Shown here piece after piece: positions 23,471 through 35,929 of a stretch of 64,000 nt of DNA; the stretch's first letter is position 1, and each line of letters begins with the position of its first letter. The notes under the pieces were generated by a model that saw nothing but the letters and a program-made list of their open reading frames with translations, had not been told where the DNA came from and did no database searches. The position numbers and the translations under genes are program-made. The stretch is taken from positions 306,370,450 to 306,434,449 of the forward strand of contig NC_081408.1 in assembly GCF_030272615.1 (NCBI RefSeq), given 5' to 3'. This DNA comes from Cryptomeria japonica (taxonomy: Eukaryota; Streptophyta; Pinopsida; Cupressales; Cupressaceae).

Positions 23471-25250
23471 CCCAAAATCACAGCTATATTAATTAAAATT
23501 CTGACTAACCTCTGAGAAAATGAGCATGCAATGATCAAAATTCAAGTAGTAACAATCAAGCAACATGCATAAACTCACTGGTTGTTTAAAGAAATTTGCT
23601 CTGTTCACCGACTCCTCTGTAGAACTCTTTGAAATGATGCCAATGTCTAATTGATGTGAAGCTAAATATGACAACAGAGCAATTGATTGAAGCATTTAAA
23701 ACCACATGCTTTGGCAATCAACTCATAATTGAATTCGCAGCTGGATTCAAAAAATGGCTCCAACGGATCATAACATTTTCTATGTGTTTCTCCTTTCGTT
23801 GTTTTGCGAAGGTTAAAATTTGCACACCTTTTCATTGCAAAGCAGTGCTATCCTTTGGATCCTGTGAAACCTATACATCTTTTACCTTACCTGGGTCAAG
23901 TTGCTTAAAACCAGGCCCTACCTTCCTTTCGCTATTTTGCGGAGCATAAACCTTATGCATCTCTTCCATGTGAAACAACACCATTCGTCAGATCTTCTAT
24001 TATCTGCTTGACCTTTACTCCACATGGTAACCGCTTGTCTTTTCACTAACTGTAGGGAATCATTACTGCTAACAGTCTTTGTTGCTTCATGAAGTCTAAA
24101 GACCTTGCATCTCCAGGCTGTGAAACAATGCTCATCATTGGATCACCTTTGAGACGCATGGCCTTTAATGCCCTTTAACCTTCAAAGTGGGCCCTTTGCA
24201 TGGAGTCCACGTGCCCTTTTTATTTCTAGCAGATAGCTCTGACGTGTCAGTCACCAATTTGTCCAAGAACTCTATCAGACTCTGCATCATAATAACCATG
24301 TGTTTTATCTTGACCATGGATTTCATCACCATCGCCACCCAATCAAAGTGGGCCATCCATGATCTACTTGGAACCACGTGTCATACTAACAGATCATCAC
24401 TTGCACTGGCTGGACATCCAACTTTCTGCCACATCATCTATCATGCAACCACCACCTCATTTTGCTACTTCACAAAAGGTAAACTTCATGTTACTTCACC
24501 CAGTGAAACAATGTGGACCGTTAGATCTTGAGCCAGATGCTCAAATTTTAGCTTCATCCTTTAACCTAGCCATCTAGGTCCACCATCTCTTTCACTATTT
24601 TGTAGACTTTAAATCTTTGGCAGATTTTCTTCGCAAACCAACGTGAACTGTTAGATCAACTGGGAGATGCACCTTCTTTAATTTCCATGTCAGCTTTCAC
24701 CGGGCTCACTACCTTTTCACTACTTCACGAAAGGTAAGTCTTGCACATCTTTCCTTTGCGAACCAACACGGACCACCCGATCAATCCTAAGTTGATCGGT
24801 CTTTAACCGAAGGATCCACTTACTTCTGGGACCCACCTATCCTTTCGCTATTTTGTAAAAGATAAAGCTCACACATATTTCCTTTGCGAGACTGTACACA
24901 CTGTTTAGATTTTTTGGAACTTGCATGATCTTTACAGAGACTGACAAGGAAATGAAAACTTAGAAAAAAGGCGCTCAAATACAAGATTTAATAAAGACCC
25001 ACCTAAGGCAATTCGTAAAGGGGGGACCCTTTCACGACAGACCTACCCTTCCAGTTAAGTGGAAAAAGGTAACACAAAAATAGAATGCAAGGGCTTTCAA
25101 AACATAGGAAAGGTTAAAATTCAAAAACCCTAAACCCCTTTTGACCCAAAAACTCAGAGGCAACATGAAATGCTAAGCACAACCTTGCAACTTTTAGCCG
25201 ATTATGAAACAAAATCACCCAAGGTCAAAATAGTGATAACATGAAGTAGG
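23471..25250 (-). other. Leader of the ORF-X2 element
   Basis: Non-coding. The centre is a degenerate tandem array (listed separately). The right end (25010-25240) resembles the sequence upstream of ORF-X1. The leader sits between the LTR-like tract and the ORF-X2 start, as expected for a long 5' untranslated region. Confidence 0.5.
23791..24905. repeat. Degenerate tandem repeat, period about 129 bp
   Basis: Units begin with a variant of cctttcgctattttgcgaaag, then a run like gtaaacttgcacatctttcctttgcgaaacca. The clearest starts are 23791, 23921, 24454, 24586, 24712 and 24841, giving steps of 130, 533 (about four units), 132, 126 and 129. Several units also carry ggaccgttagatca. Copies between 23921 and 24454 are too decayed to place. 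Confidence 0.65.
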
Positions 25251-25730
25251 ATACTTGTAGCTGCAACACAAAAACTCAATAGATCATTACAAGCATGGTT
25301 CACAAATTGAAATCAAATGAAAGATAAACCATATCAAAGTGACCTATCGCTTCCTAAGAGATGCGAATGTGGATTTGCTCTCAGATCTAGATGAGCGATC
25401 CCAGTGACTTGACTACACCAAGACGAAGGATTTAAAATGATATGATGTGCAAGCTAGATGAATGTATGATTAAACTAGATTGATATAAGAAGCTAATTAT
25501 GTTAATAATGTATATTAATTATGCAAAATGATGATGCAATTAAGCTATATGAGAGATTGATTATGCAATATGATTAAACAATTATGCTATAATATGATCA
25601 AATTAAGCTAGATCTAAGATGCAATTGCCTATAATAACAATGCTTAAACTAGAATACTAGAAATGATATGCCTATAATAACAATTCTTGAGATGGGATGA
25701 GATGGGATCCTTTGTGCTCCAAAATGGGGG

Positions 25731-25740
25731 ATATTTATAG
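25731..25740 (-). promoter_or_regulatory. TATA box in the putative LTR
   Basis: CTATAAATAT on the minus strand, followed at suitable distance by the ORF-X2 leader. It would place transcription start near 25700, directed toward ORF-X2. Confidence 0.5.
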
Positions 25741-26590
25741 GATTTCCAAGGCCAGGGGTGAGGTGGCAGGAATCAACCGTCAAGATTGAGTCTGAAGATA
25801 TCAAGGGTCAAATTGGAGGAGGTTGGAGAAGAGGGTGGAGGGAGGGACACTTATCATCTCTATGGTGACAAGTGTCAAGGAGCCTTGCTCATAAGAGTTC
25901 AAGTGTCCAAGAGAGGAGACATGTGGCATAAGTGACATGTGTCTCAAGGGGAGAATATCCATCCCATAAGAGGTTAGGATGTGCAAGAGGATAGGTTTAG
26001 CTAAACCTAGGATTAGGTGGAATGGGTTAGGTTAGGTGGTTAGAAGTTAGGAGGGATGTGGGGAATTTGAATTTAAAAATTCAAATAATAGGAAAAGGCT
26101 AATTAACTCTCAACAACTCATAAAATGATTTGTTTTAATTAATTAGGGGATTAGAAGAAATGAATTAAATGGGGGGAAGATTAATTATTTTATTTTAATT
26201 AATCAAAAGAACTATTGAAATGAACTTATTAAATAAATCTTTAGATTTATTAATAAGTAGGTGAATGGGCGATTTAATCAAATTGCCAATGAATTTAATT
26301 AAATTGGTTAGGGGGATTTTTAGATGTATACATTTTTCCTCTCTTTGAAGCGAGGTGTGATGATGCGTCGATTCAAAGAATAATCTCAATTTGAAGGTGT
26401 TGATGTGATATTGGTTTGATAGGATGCTCCAGAAATTGATTTCTCGATTAGAAATGACTTGATTTATGCAACGTTGACTGATGAAAGTGTGAGTTCTTCG
26501 ATCACTGTGATGTGGTTATGGATTGATGATTGATAGAGTTTGATTGAATTAATAAGATTGATTAGATTGATGAGAGTGAGATCAAGTCTA

Positions 26591-26728
26591 GTTTCAGGAA
26601 TGATACCTCTTGTATAAGACAAAGATGATCAAAGCGTTTGGTTCCAAGAATGACATATCCTATATAAGACTTGATCAAAATGTCTGGTTCCAAGAGAGAT
26701 ACATCGTATAAGACATGATAGAATGGAT
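26591..26728. repeat. Three-unit tandem repeat, 46-50 bp
   Basis: Units start at 26591, 26641 and 26687 with gtttcaggaatga / gttccaagaatga / gttccaagagaga. Each contains a version of tatataagac followed by atgatcaaa. They lie within the U3-like part of the putative LTR. Confidence 0.7.
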
Positions 26729-27640
26729 CAGATGAGATAAATTGATAAAATTAATAAGATTGATTGGATAAAGAACTGACATTTTGTTAATATCCTATTG
26801 CAGGAAGATGCGGATATGTTGATGTTAGTGCATTTGGGGGAATAGCATAAGATTTGTTTTGGGTCAACAAAATCTGGAGAGAGATGAGTCATCGATCTGA
26901 TTGTGTATACACCTATGATGATTTATTGATGATTCCTGCGATAGATTTGGCCTTGGATAAGATGAGCTTTTGCGATCCTATGCAAGAATGTAATGTAAGC
27001 TAAATGCAAATGCAAATGCAATGCAATGTTGTGATTGGACCAATCACTGGGTTATTGCTTTTTGTCATCATTGAGCTTTTTAAAATATGGGAATTGAGTG
27101 CAAATATCAATGGTATAATTAAACCATGATGATCTAAGCACTACTTTCCTGGATTTTGATATGGCAAGTTAGCAAAATCATCAAGGTATAATTGAACCAA
27201 GATGACCAGAGTGTTGCTTGCATTAAACAAGTAGTATTAACCATTTCTATATGCAAATTGGAAATGTCTTCAATAATACTTTGATGATCATATCCTGAGA
27301 GAAATTTGCACATATTAATTATTAATTTATAGACATCAGACAAGAAAAATATCATGTTCCTTCCTTGTTCCTCTAGTCAAAGACATCGTGGAGTCACTCA
27401 GAAATCATGATAGTGAAAAACGGGATATAAAAGTTGAACCAAAGTGTTAAAATCATTAGTCGAAAGATAACAAACATTGATATGTGTGTGTTGTTCTTAG
27501 ACTGACATGTAAGAGTTTGATGGTGGATAACATGATATTGTGTTCAATGTTGGATGCGTCTCAATTTTACTTGATAAGAGTTGTCTAACTATTGTTCTAC
27601 CTATTTGATTAAGCTCAAAATGATCAAAATTTTTGCCCCC

Positions 27641-28440
27641 AACTAGGTGCAGGATTTTACCCCAAGCCTAGAAACAAATTTGTTATGATATACCCAATGA
27701 TCCAAACCATGGTGAGAAATCATCCGCAATGTTTGCGTATGTACAAAAGCTTATTATGGACATGAACAATGTAGGGTCCACCCCTGACTTGACTGTTTGA
27801 CTAGAGTTGACCTTTAATTCATGTGTGATAGACACTATTGGGCATAGGCTATTTCAGATGATTTATAGGATGTTGATACTATCATTAATGATCGTGTGAT
27901 TTATTAGACACTATATGCTTATTATGTGATTGACTATCGAAAGACTATATTGATAATGTGATTTGATGAACATAATTGTTGATGGATTTTACATGCCTTA
28001 CTATAATCATGAATTATACTAATCATGCACTTGATGATGTTTTTATGTATTAACCATATTTAATGATTATCTATGATGAGTTGATCTTATGGTGTGTTTG
28101 ATTGTTGTATGATTGTCTTCGGGATAGAGACAATTCCACATTACTCATTGCGAGCGGGATGTGTCGTTGCAATTCTCTAACCCTTGTCTGTTAATATATA
28201 TATGCATATGTTGTATCGTTGCTTTGTGGATGCAGGATTTGCAGGTACCAGACATTGACTCCACCTGGCTCCATAGGTCTGAGCGTGTCTTTAAATCCCA
28301 ATGGTATGTGGTTCGAAGTTGGCACAATTTCCCCTCACATACTCTAAGTCTAAGTTGTTCACTGTGAGTCATCAGTGTCTTGGCGCAAGTCATCATGATA
28401 GTTAGTAAGCTGGGTTTCTTCTATGTTGTGAGTATGTAAG
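27641..28440. other. Unassigned region
   Basis: No coding sequence is supported. Short open frames on both strands around 28145-28396 are mutually overlapping and lack any motif. It may be the 3' untranslated part of an element ending at the PPT-like string near 27630. Confidence 0.35.
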
Positions 28441-31400
28441 TATTGGCTGATTATTCCTTTTATGTTGAGATTGACTATTTGATTATTGGTGCGAGATTAA
28501 ATAATTAATGATGTTTATTTTAATTATTTTTATTAATAGCGATTTGATTATTTGGTTATCTAATGTTTAATTTAATTTATTGGATTCTTTCCTTTTCGGT
28601 TATTTGATTTAATATTTATTTAATTTTTATTGTTTAGCTTATGATGTGTTTTATATTTATTTGTGATTTGACCTTTATTGGTATTTATTTATTTATTTAA
28701 TTGCCTATGGTTTAATATTTATTTGGCTTTTAATCTTTATCTAGTTCATTAATTCATTTATGAGCCTTTGGTTTATTTATTTAATTTCGCCATTTAATTT
28801 ATTTAATTGAGCCTCATGTTTTATTTATTAGTTTGACTTTTATATTAAGTGGGTTGTATAAATAATAAAATGATAAAACATTCCCACCAAATTGTAAAAG
28901 CATGATTTATATTTACCTTACCTACCCTCTTCTCTTATTGGTTGAATTTAAAAAGGGAGGTAAAATTATATTATATGGTGGGGTTGGTAAAATATATTAT
29001 AGATTGGAATATTTTGATTGACTCAGATTGTGGCTAGGGTTTTTGGTTAATGTTTGTCTTTTTATTTTCTTTTCCGTGAATTTTTCGTGGGTTGATTCTT
29101 CTTGGAAAATTTTCTGCAGCAAGTTTTCTTCTTGGTTTTTGGTTTTCTTCTCTCTTGGATTTTGGCTGGAGCTTGGATTTGATTTGGTTTGGCATGTGGG
29201 ATCTCTTCTTCAGCTTCTTCCATAACATGGGTTGCAGGTTGGAGACCTATTCTACTTTTTTATATTTTATTTTACAGTTTTCTTGTATGCTCCGTGTTTG
29301 TAGATTGAATGTGTGAGCTTGGGGAAATGAATCTAAAATTTGTATAGTGAGGAAGGAAATATATGAAGGCATAAATTTGTTGTAAGGTTTTATTCTATAG
29401 TTTGTGGGAAATATTTGTATTTTTGGGTTTGTCTTTCTGAGTCTGTGTCGTGCATGGAGTTTTGATTTAATATTGGCCTTCAAGTGTGTATTATTTATTT
29501 AATGTTGAAGTGAATTTTATTTATTGGGTAATATTATTTTACCCATTAAGTAATTTAAAAGGTGGTAATTTGTATTCTTTTATTTAAAAGGTATTTTCAC
29601 TCTAGGTAAATGGTTTAATTTATTTTACCTACCCTTGAAATTGATTGGCTGGAAGTTTATGGTAGGTAGAAAATATATTTTATTTTCTTGAACTTTGGGA
29701 AGGTAGGTATGGAATATAATATTTTTAAAATATTTTGATTGGAGCATGGTTTTGCTTGGTTTTGTTTTGTTTTTTTTATTTTTGATAAATACGCCTTCAT
29801 TTGCTAGTTGCTTGATTTTGTGGTACTTTCCAGATTAATTCTTGTACCAGAGGCATTGTTGAGGGTGTTGATGATTTATAGTTTTATATCTGATTTTATT
29901 TGATGTATTTTGTTGTTTTCAAGCATATTTACCTTCCTATGTTATTGGGGAAAGAATTGTGCTTTCATCCATATTGATGTGCTATGGTTGGTGAGTTGGA
30001 AGTGTTGCTGTTTTGGGGCAGCAAGTGAGTTGGCCTTGCTGTGGTTTTACTTTCATTAATGAGAGAAAATTTAATGGCTTGATATGTCTTTGTTGATTGC
30101 TAGCCAAGAGGCTCATTTTGTTATATTGATGTTGTTGTAGCCTTGCATATGTTGTGAGAGTATGTGTGGAAGTTATTGGCTGCATTGAGTATTATTTTCA
30201 TGTATTTATGTTGGTAGAGCCTCTTGTGATGTGTTGTTGGGCCATGTTAGGAGGAGTGGGCTTCCTTGTGATGACTAGGGTCATGAGAGATAGGCTGGCA
30301 TGAGGTTCCTTGTAAGGATGCATGAAGTCTAGACCACCAGGGCACATTAGAGTTTTCCATGATTTGTAAGCAAGTGATAACATTGATAATGAATTAATTG
30401 GGATGGGAAAATTATAACTCACTTAAACAAGATAATGAATAGTTTTGAGCCTCATGACTTATGTCCTAGGGAGGATGTTTTAGGATAAGCATGAGAAGGC
30501 CGTGAAGATGGTAAGCTAATCTCCCTTGGTCTCTCATAGGTTGAGATGGCTCCACATGTCCATCAAGCTAGTGCCTTGTGTTATTATGTTATGAGGATGG
30601 CATGTGATGACACTCCACTCCTACATGTGTTCCCCCTTTATGATTTATGATTATGCTTATTGGATGTATTTATGTCCTGATGAATTTTACGCCTCTAGGA
30701 GTTTATTCTTGTGGCTCTGTGTGAGTTCTTGCTTGAGAGTCTTTGTTGGTTAGTCTCTTTGGTTTTGAGTGTCAGACTAGATGTAGAGTGTGTGTTGGGA
30801 CCTTGTGTCCTCTCCTAACACGGGGGGTAGTTCCTTTGGTTCCACATGGTCAAGTGGTTGGTGCTTTTAAACCATTGGGATGTTCCTGTCTTTGGATTCT
30901 TCTTGCATGGATGAGGATGGTTCTTTAGATTGTTCATGGATAATGATTGTAGCAAGAATGTAAATGATGATGTGATTTATGTAATGAAATTCTTATGTAA
31001 CGGTTGTAAAAGAAGCCATGCTTATGAGAAATGATTATGTTGTTCTAGTTATAGTAATAGAATTTGGTTATGGTATGTGATTATAATGATGAACCTTGAG
31101 TTGTATTGTAACATATTTATATTAAATAAAATGGATGCATGAGATGTGGATAAGTATTGTTGTTTAAAATGAAATGATGTATTTTGTATTCTTGATGAGC
31201 CATGTTAAAAGTAAATCGGGTAAATATTATGATAGTGGTATTAGATTTGAAATGATGTCTTTAACTAATGATTTAAGTAGAAGAAATGTTATGTCTTGAT
31301 AGGATGTGTGAGTTTCAGTAATGTTGGAAGATGCCTTAGGACATGTTTATGAGTCGTGTTTAAATAATTTGAAATTATAGTATCATACTTCGTAGACAGT

Positions 31401-32405
31401 GACCCAATGATTGAATTGAAATCTTATAATGATTGGGGTGTGATTGAAGGCTCCTTATGAAATATTGTATGGATCTCCTTAGTGAATGAATTGCTAATAT
31501 TATTAATGGAAATTACTAGTAAGTGTATGGGTAGATGGTAAAATTAATGCTTTTCTTTTAGAAAAGAAGTATAATGTATCATGTGTTATGGTTTAAGGTT
31601 ATATCTCCATTTGGTGGATGCTATTAGTGGTTATGGAATTAGGATATTTTATCATAGTTTGTGTTGAGATGAATTGGTGTAGTTACCTAATTTGTAATAA
31701 GATGATTGTTGGTTAATTGATATAGTGTAAGAGATTTTATGAGTACTAAACGAGCTATGGGTTAAATGTTTAAGGAGACTTTGTGAGTATTGCATTATGT
31801 GCTTTTGGAATCATGATGAAGTAATAAGTATGCTATGAGCATAGAATTATAAATGACTATGTAGAAGTTAATTGTAAATGGAAATGGTGCTAATGCAATG
31901 TAAAGGTTAATCTTGGTATGTGAATGGTGATGTTAATAGTCAGAGGTTGGTTAATGGTAATAGGAATATTTGGATTTGGTGTATAAAATGAATCTAAGTG
32001 AAAAAGGAAATAGTGGTGCATAGAAAGATAGAATCTCATGTTAAATGAAAGATTAAGTAGATTGCATATCATGAGTGTTAGGTATTGCTATGATGCACCT
32101 AAGTGTGTATAATGACTAAGATTATGAGGTATTGATCTGGATGAAAGTAAATGTTTATTGCTTATGTAGGTAGATTAAGTAATGGCGTTGAGACACCCTA
32201 GGGAGTTGGTAGTAATGATTTATTGTATTCTGCTTGCGTAATTGTTTGAATAGCTTGAGTGTATTATTCTATGTTCATAACACTTAAATGTTGTTGTGTG
32301 CTCGTTGCATTGCTTATGAGATGTTATGTGTTATATTGTAAGAAAAAAAATTAAAATATTGTGTTTTTAACTATATTTCTCTAGGATATTTTGGCGGGCA
32401 TTACA
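28441..32405. repeat. Long AT-rich LTR-like tract
   Basis: The left part (28500-28850) is made of recurring tatttatttaatt motifs. A TATAAATAATAAAATG string lies at 28857-28872 on the plus strand. The right end, 32395-32405, reads gggcattaca. On the minus strand this is TGTAATGCCC, a start typical of plant gypsy LTRs. No protein-coding similarity was found over 3.9 kb. I could not find the other terminus or a target duplication, so this may be one long LTR or several joined fragments. Confidence 0.4.
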
Positions 32406-32719
32406 AACAACGTTGATGGAAAATAAAATGCAAATGGAAGGATACATGAACTAATAGATGAAGAGCTAGCTGACAGATAGCGCCTATTGCTAGGTTTTCA
32501 CCAACTATTTTTATTGCACTTTTTCTCATATTTGATTTTTTTATTTATTTATTGTTTTCACTATTTTCATTTTTTTCTTTTCCACTATTTTTGGATTTTC
32601 TGTTTTTCACTATTTTTGGATTTTTCTTCTTTTTCACTATTTTTTTATTTTTCTACCTTTTTAGACATAAAACTTCTTTAGATGCATGCTATTGATGGGT
32701 TCTTCAAGCTAATCCCCAT
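32406..32719. repeat. T-rich spacer with short tandem repeat
   Basis: Repeats of the type tttttcactatttttggattt (period about 28) occur at 32553-32650. They are purine-rich on the minus strand. The position just after the end of gypsy-B pol fits a 3' untranslated region. Confidence 0.5.
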
Positions 32720-34735
32720 CCTATGTTGATAGTTGATATGCTTCTGACCCAAATATTGCTATGACCACAAATGGACCCAACTAGTTTGGTTCAAACTTCC
32801 CTTTCTTTTCTCGATCTGCTTGGTTCTGTGGATTTTCCTTTAGTACTAGTTCTCCAACTTGAAAGGCTCATGGTTTGACCTTGTGATTATAACTTTGGAA
32901 AATTCTTTGCTGATACACCTTTAAATGATCAAAGGTGTTTTGTCTTTATTCATGAATCAATTCTAATTCTTGTAGTCTAGATACTCATTTTTCTTCATCT
33001 AGGATAAGGCCTTTTAATGATACACGTAGAGAGTGGATCTCTACATCTATTGGTAGTATTGCTTCTAATCCATAGACAAGAGAGAAAGGTGTTACACTTG
33101 TTGGTGTACAGATACTGGTACAGTAGGCCCATAGATCAAGGTTCAATTGAATATACCAATCTCTGCCAGCATCATTTACTGTCTTTTTGGGGATTTTTCA
33201 GAATATTTTTATTTGATTCTTCTACTTTCCCATTCCCTTGAGGATAGTAGGGTGTGGAGAATCTGTGTTGGATCTTAAATTTCTCACATAGCTCTTGTGC
33301 ATCCTAATTCTTGAATGGTTTCCCATTGTCAGTGATAACGGTCATGGGTATGCCATAATGACATATGATGTAGTTCAAGATAAATGCAAAAAAAAAATTT
33401 CCAGTGATATTTATGAGCGGTACCACCTCAATCCATTTTGTAAAATATTATGTAGCTTCAAGGATAAATTTTTGACCATTGGATGAAGGAGGATGTATCT
33501 TTCCTACTAGATGAAGTCCCCATTGGCAGAAAGGCCAAGAGGTTGCCAAAGCATGAAGCTCTTGTGTTGGTGCACGAATTAAATTTCCATGGATCTGACA
33601 TTGTTTGCATGTTTTAGCTATTTGAAAAGAATCTTGTTCCATAGTTGGCCAATAATAGCCCAAGCATATGAGTTTCTTCAAAGGGTAAGACCACTTGAAT
33701 GAGTGCCACAAATGCCATTATGGACTTCATTTAAGGCTTTCTTAGATTCTTTTCGCTCGAGACATCTTAAGAGAGTACCATCCAGACTTTGTTTAAAAAG
33801 GGTATCTGCGACAAGAGTATAATAGGAGGATTGGTGAATAAAGTTTCTCTCTTGGTGCTTTGACAAGTCAGGAGGGAGGATATTATCTTTTAGGTATACA
33901 TAATTTTGGCCATAGTGAGAGGAATCATGGCCAACTAGGTGACATATAATTTGGGAATCACGACAATTATGTGTAGGGTAAAACAAATCTTCCACCAGGA
34001 ATTCATAACACTCTTGATTTTTGTGTGTCTGAAGTAGAGAAGCAAGTGTTGCCATGGCATCTACTTCTTTGTTGTCATTCCTTTGAATCTTCTCAAAAGT
34101 TATTTCGACAAAGTATTTATTGACATCATCAACCATCTTCTTATAAGGCACTATCTTTTCATCTTTCGTTTGATAACCATCATTAATTTGATTGATGATG
34201 AGTTGAGAGTCTCCAAAGACCTATAGCTATGTAATGTTCCACTCTATGGCCATCTTTATTCCTATGACCAAAGCTTCATATTTTTCTATATTATTGGTGT
34301 ATGAACAGCTTAATTTGTACGCCTTTGGAATTGTATGACCTTGTGGCATGATGAATAGAATTCCTACTCCCAATCCATACTATGTATATGAACCATCAAA
34401 GTACAATTGCCATGTCTTTGTGGTGACCATTAGGATATCAACATCTGGAAATTCAATATGTAAAGGACGATCATCTTGAAGTGGTGCCTCTGCTAGTTGG
34501 TCTGCAATGACTTGTCCCTTGATAGATTTTATGTCCACATACTGAATATAGAACTCGCTTAGGATCATGATCCATTTTGCTTATCTTCCTGTTACTATTG
34601 CCTTGTGGAGCAAATACATCAATGGATAAATTTTAGCAATCAGCTTGATGGAGTGAGATAGTAGATAGTGTCTTAATTTTTGAGAAGCAAATACTACTGC
34701 TAATCATACTTTTTCTATTGGTGAATAGTTGAGCT
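32720..34735 (-). pseudogene. Ty3/gypsy RNase H-integrase (element gypsy-B, 3' part)
   Basis: The minus strand encodes, from right to left, RNase H (IKGQVIADQLAEAP and WQLYFDGSYT at about 34510-34380), the end of RNase H with EVDAMATLASLLQ (about 34070), a linker, and the integrase zinc-binding region with TCKQCQIHG (about 33600). The catalytic core follows with GLHLVGKIHPPSSNG (about 33520), where the family has Asp in place of the first His of this run. The C-terminal integrase part (33440-32730) is badly broken. Several stops and frame changes are present. The style matches plant Tat-like gypsy. RT lies further right, in pieces at 35080-35335, 50193-50244 and 51388-51460. Confidence 0.85.
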
Positions 34736-35079
34736 TGTTACAAGCTAGGGTTGTCGTTGCACCAAAAGATCGACCTATCAATGCTCGATACAACCACTAG
34801 ACTTATAGAATCCACAAGAGGTTGTTAAACCATGTTGTGAATCCTCGTGAGGGATGCTAGCCCACTACCAACAATCCCCCTCCCAATGTCACTCACCGTG
34901 GCCTGGGTGATTCAAACCTATGACCAAGCTTTGATACCACTTGTTACAAGATAGGGTTGTCATTGCACCAAAAGATTGACCTATCAATGCTCGATACAAT
35001 CACTAGACTTATAGAATCCATAGGAGGCTATTAAACCATGTCACGAATCCCCATGAGGGATGCAAGCCCACTACCAACA
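34736..35079 (-). mobile_element. Complete TRIM (miniature LTR retrotransposon), 344 bp
   Basis: Two 138-bp terminal direct repeats, 34736-34873 and 34942-35079, flank only 68 bp. Both LTRs run tgttacaag...ctaccaaca. On the minus strand the internal part starts with PBS TGGTATCAAAGC (34928-34939) and ends with PPT GGGAGGGGGAT (34874-34884). Flanks gagct (34731-34735) and aagct (35080-35084) form an imperfect 5-bp target duplication. Gypsy-B coding reads from INKKLLGYE on one side into NYSPIE on the other, confirming insertion into RNase H. The LTRs differ at about 14 of 138 positions, mostly transitions. It encodes nothing and must have relied on other elements' enzymes. Confidence 0.93.
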
Positions 35080-35335
35080 AAGCTCGTATCCCAGTAATTT
35101 TTTGTTGATGTAGTAGATAGCTCGTTATTTTCCTTCATTATCCTGTTGTGTGAGAAAAAATCCTAATGATACTTATGTGGTTGATACATATAGTAACAAC
35201 GACTTTCCTTGAATTGGTGACATTAGGACTAGTGGTTGCATGAGATATTCTTTGATTTTGTTGAGTGCTTCTTCACATAGATGGTCCCACTTGAAATTAA
35301 CATTCTTGTGCAATAGATGAGTAAATGATTGATGC
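35080..35335 (-). pseudogene. Gypsy-B reverse transcriptase/RNase H fragment
   Basis: The minus strand reads SFTHLLHKNVNFKWDHLCEE then NKIKEYLMQPLVLMSP and AIYYINKKLLGYE, with two stops. This is the connection/RNase H start of a plant gypsy pol. It is separated from 34735 by the TRIM and from 50193 by element D. Confidence 0.85.
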
Positions 35336-35929
35336 TATTGGCATTTTGATGATGTTTAGTTGTGATTGTCATTGATGGACACACACTTATTTTTATATGA
35401 GTTATTCTCAACTGACACTATGTGATTTATTGTTCAAACCATTATTGTATGCCATTGTATGCATAGTCTTTGTTTGTTGAAGACTATTGGTGTTTTTAGA
35501 AGCAGCTTACCGGTCAAAGCATGACTAAGGACCTCAAGCGGTATGAGGACTTCAAACGATACGAGGACCCCAAGCGGCATCCAATCTTTTTAAGATCAGA
35601 AGACTATGTTCTAGTTTACCAGTCTTTGTTTGTAAACCGATAATCGGTATGCTATGTTTTGTTAATCAACAAATTTGTAAAGTTTGATGAGTTATCATCC
35701 ACCGACACTAATGTGATGATTCTGTGTCATGTTACAAATTGTGTCTAGATGCACTGTACCTAGGAAATTGTAGTCTAATCTCATTGGACCAACATGAATT
35801 CAGATTGCTATATGAGGATATCGTGTCTAGGGTTTTATGTGTGTGAAGTGTTGCGTAAGAAGATTAGGTCTTTGTAAGAATGTATCTTGTGATAGAGATT
35901 GAACATGCAAAGGATAGAAGATTGAAGTA
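35336..35929 (+). repeat. 5' LTR of D, left part
   Basis: Begins tattggcattttgatgatg, matching the 3' LTR start at 49035 except that TG is TA. It is cut at 35929 by element C; 35925-35929 is the AAGTA target copy. Confidence 0.92.

Larger units (their letters stand above)
25251..27640 (-). repeat. Probable LTR of the ORF-X2 element
   Basis: The tract is AT-rich and non-coding, with a good TATA box on the minus strand at 25731-25740 (CTATAAATAT). At the right end, minus strand TTGGGGGCAAAAA near 27630 looks like a PPT. I could not find its exact ends or a second copy. LTR status therefore rests on position upstream of the ORF-X2 leader, the TATA box and the PPT-like string. Treat the borders as approximate. 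Confidence 0.45.

Noticed and set aside
25992-26009. 18-bp perfect palindrome taggtttagctaaaccta
   Set aside because: Single occurrence in AT-rich LTR-like sequence; no supporting context.
28857-28872. TATAAATAAT as plus-strand promoter
   Set aside because: The tract is broadly AT-rich and no coding sequence follows.
29028-29228. Short frames with signal-peptide-like hydrophobic residues
   Set aside because: Overlapping frames on both strands in T-rich DNA, with no motif.
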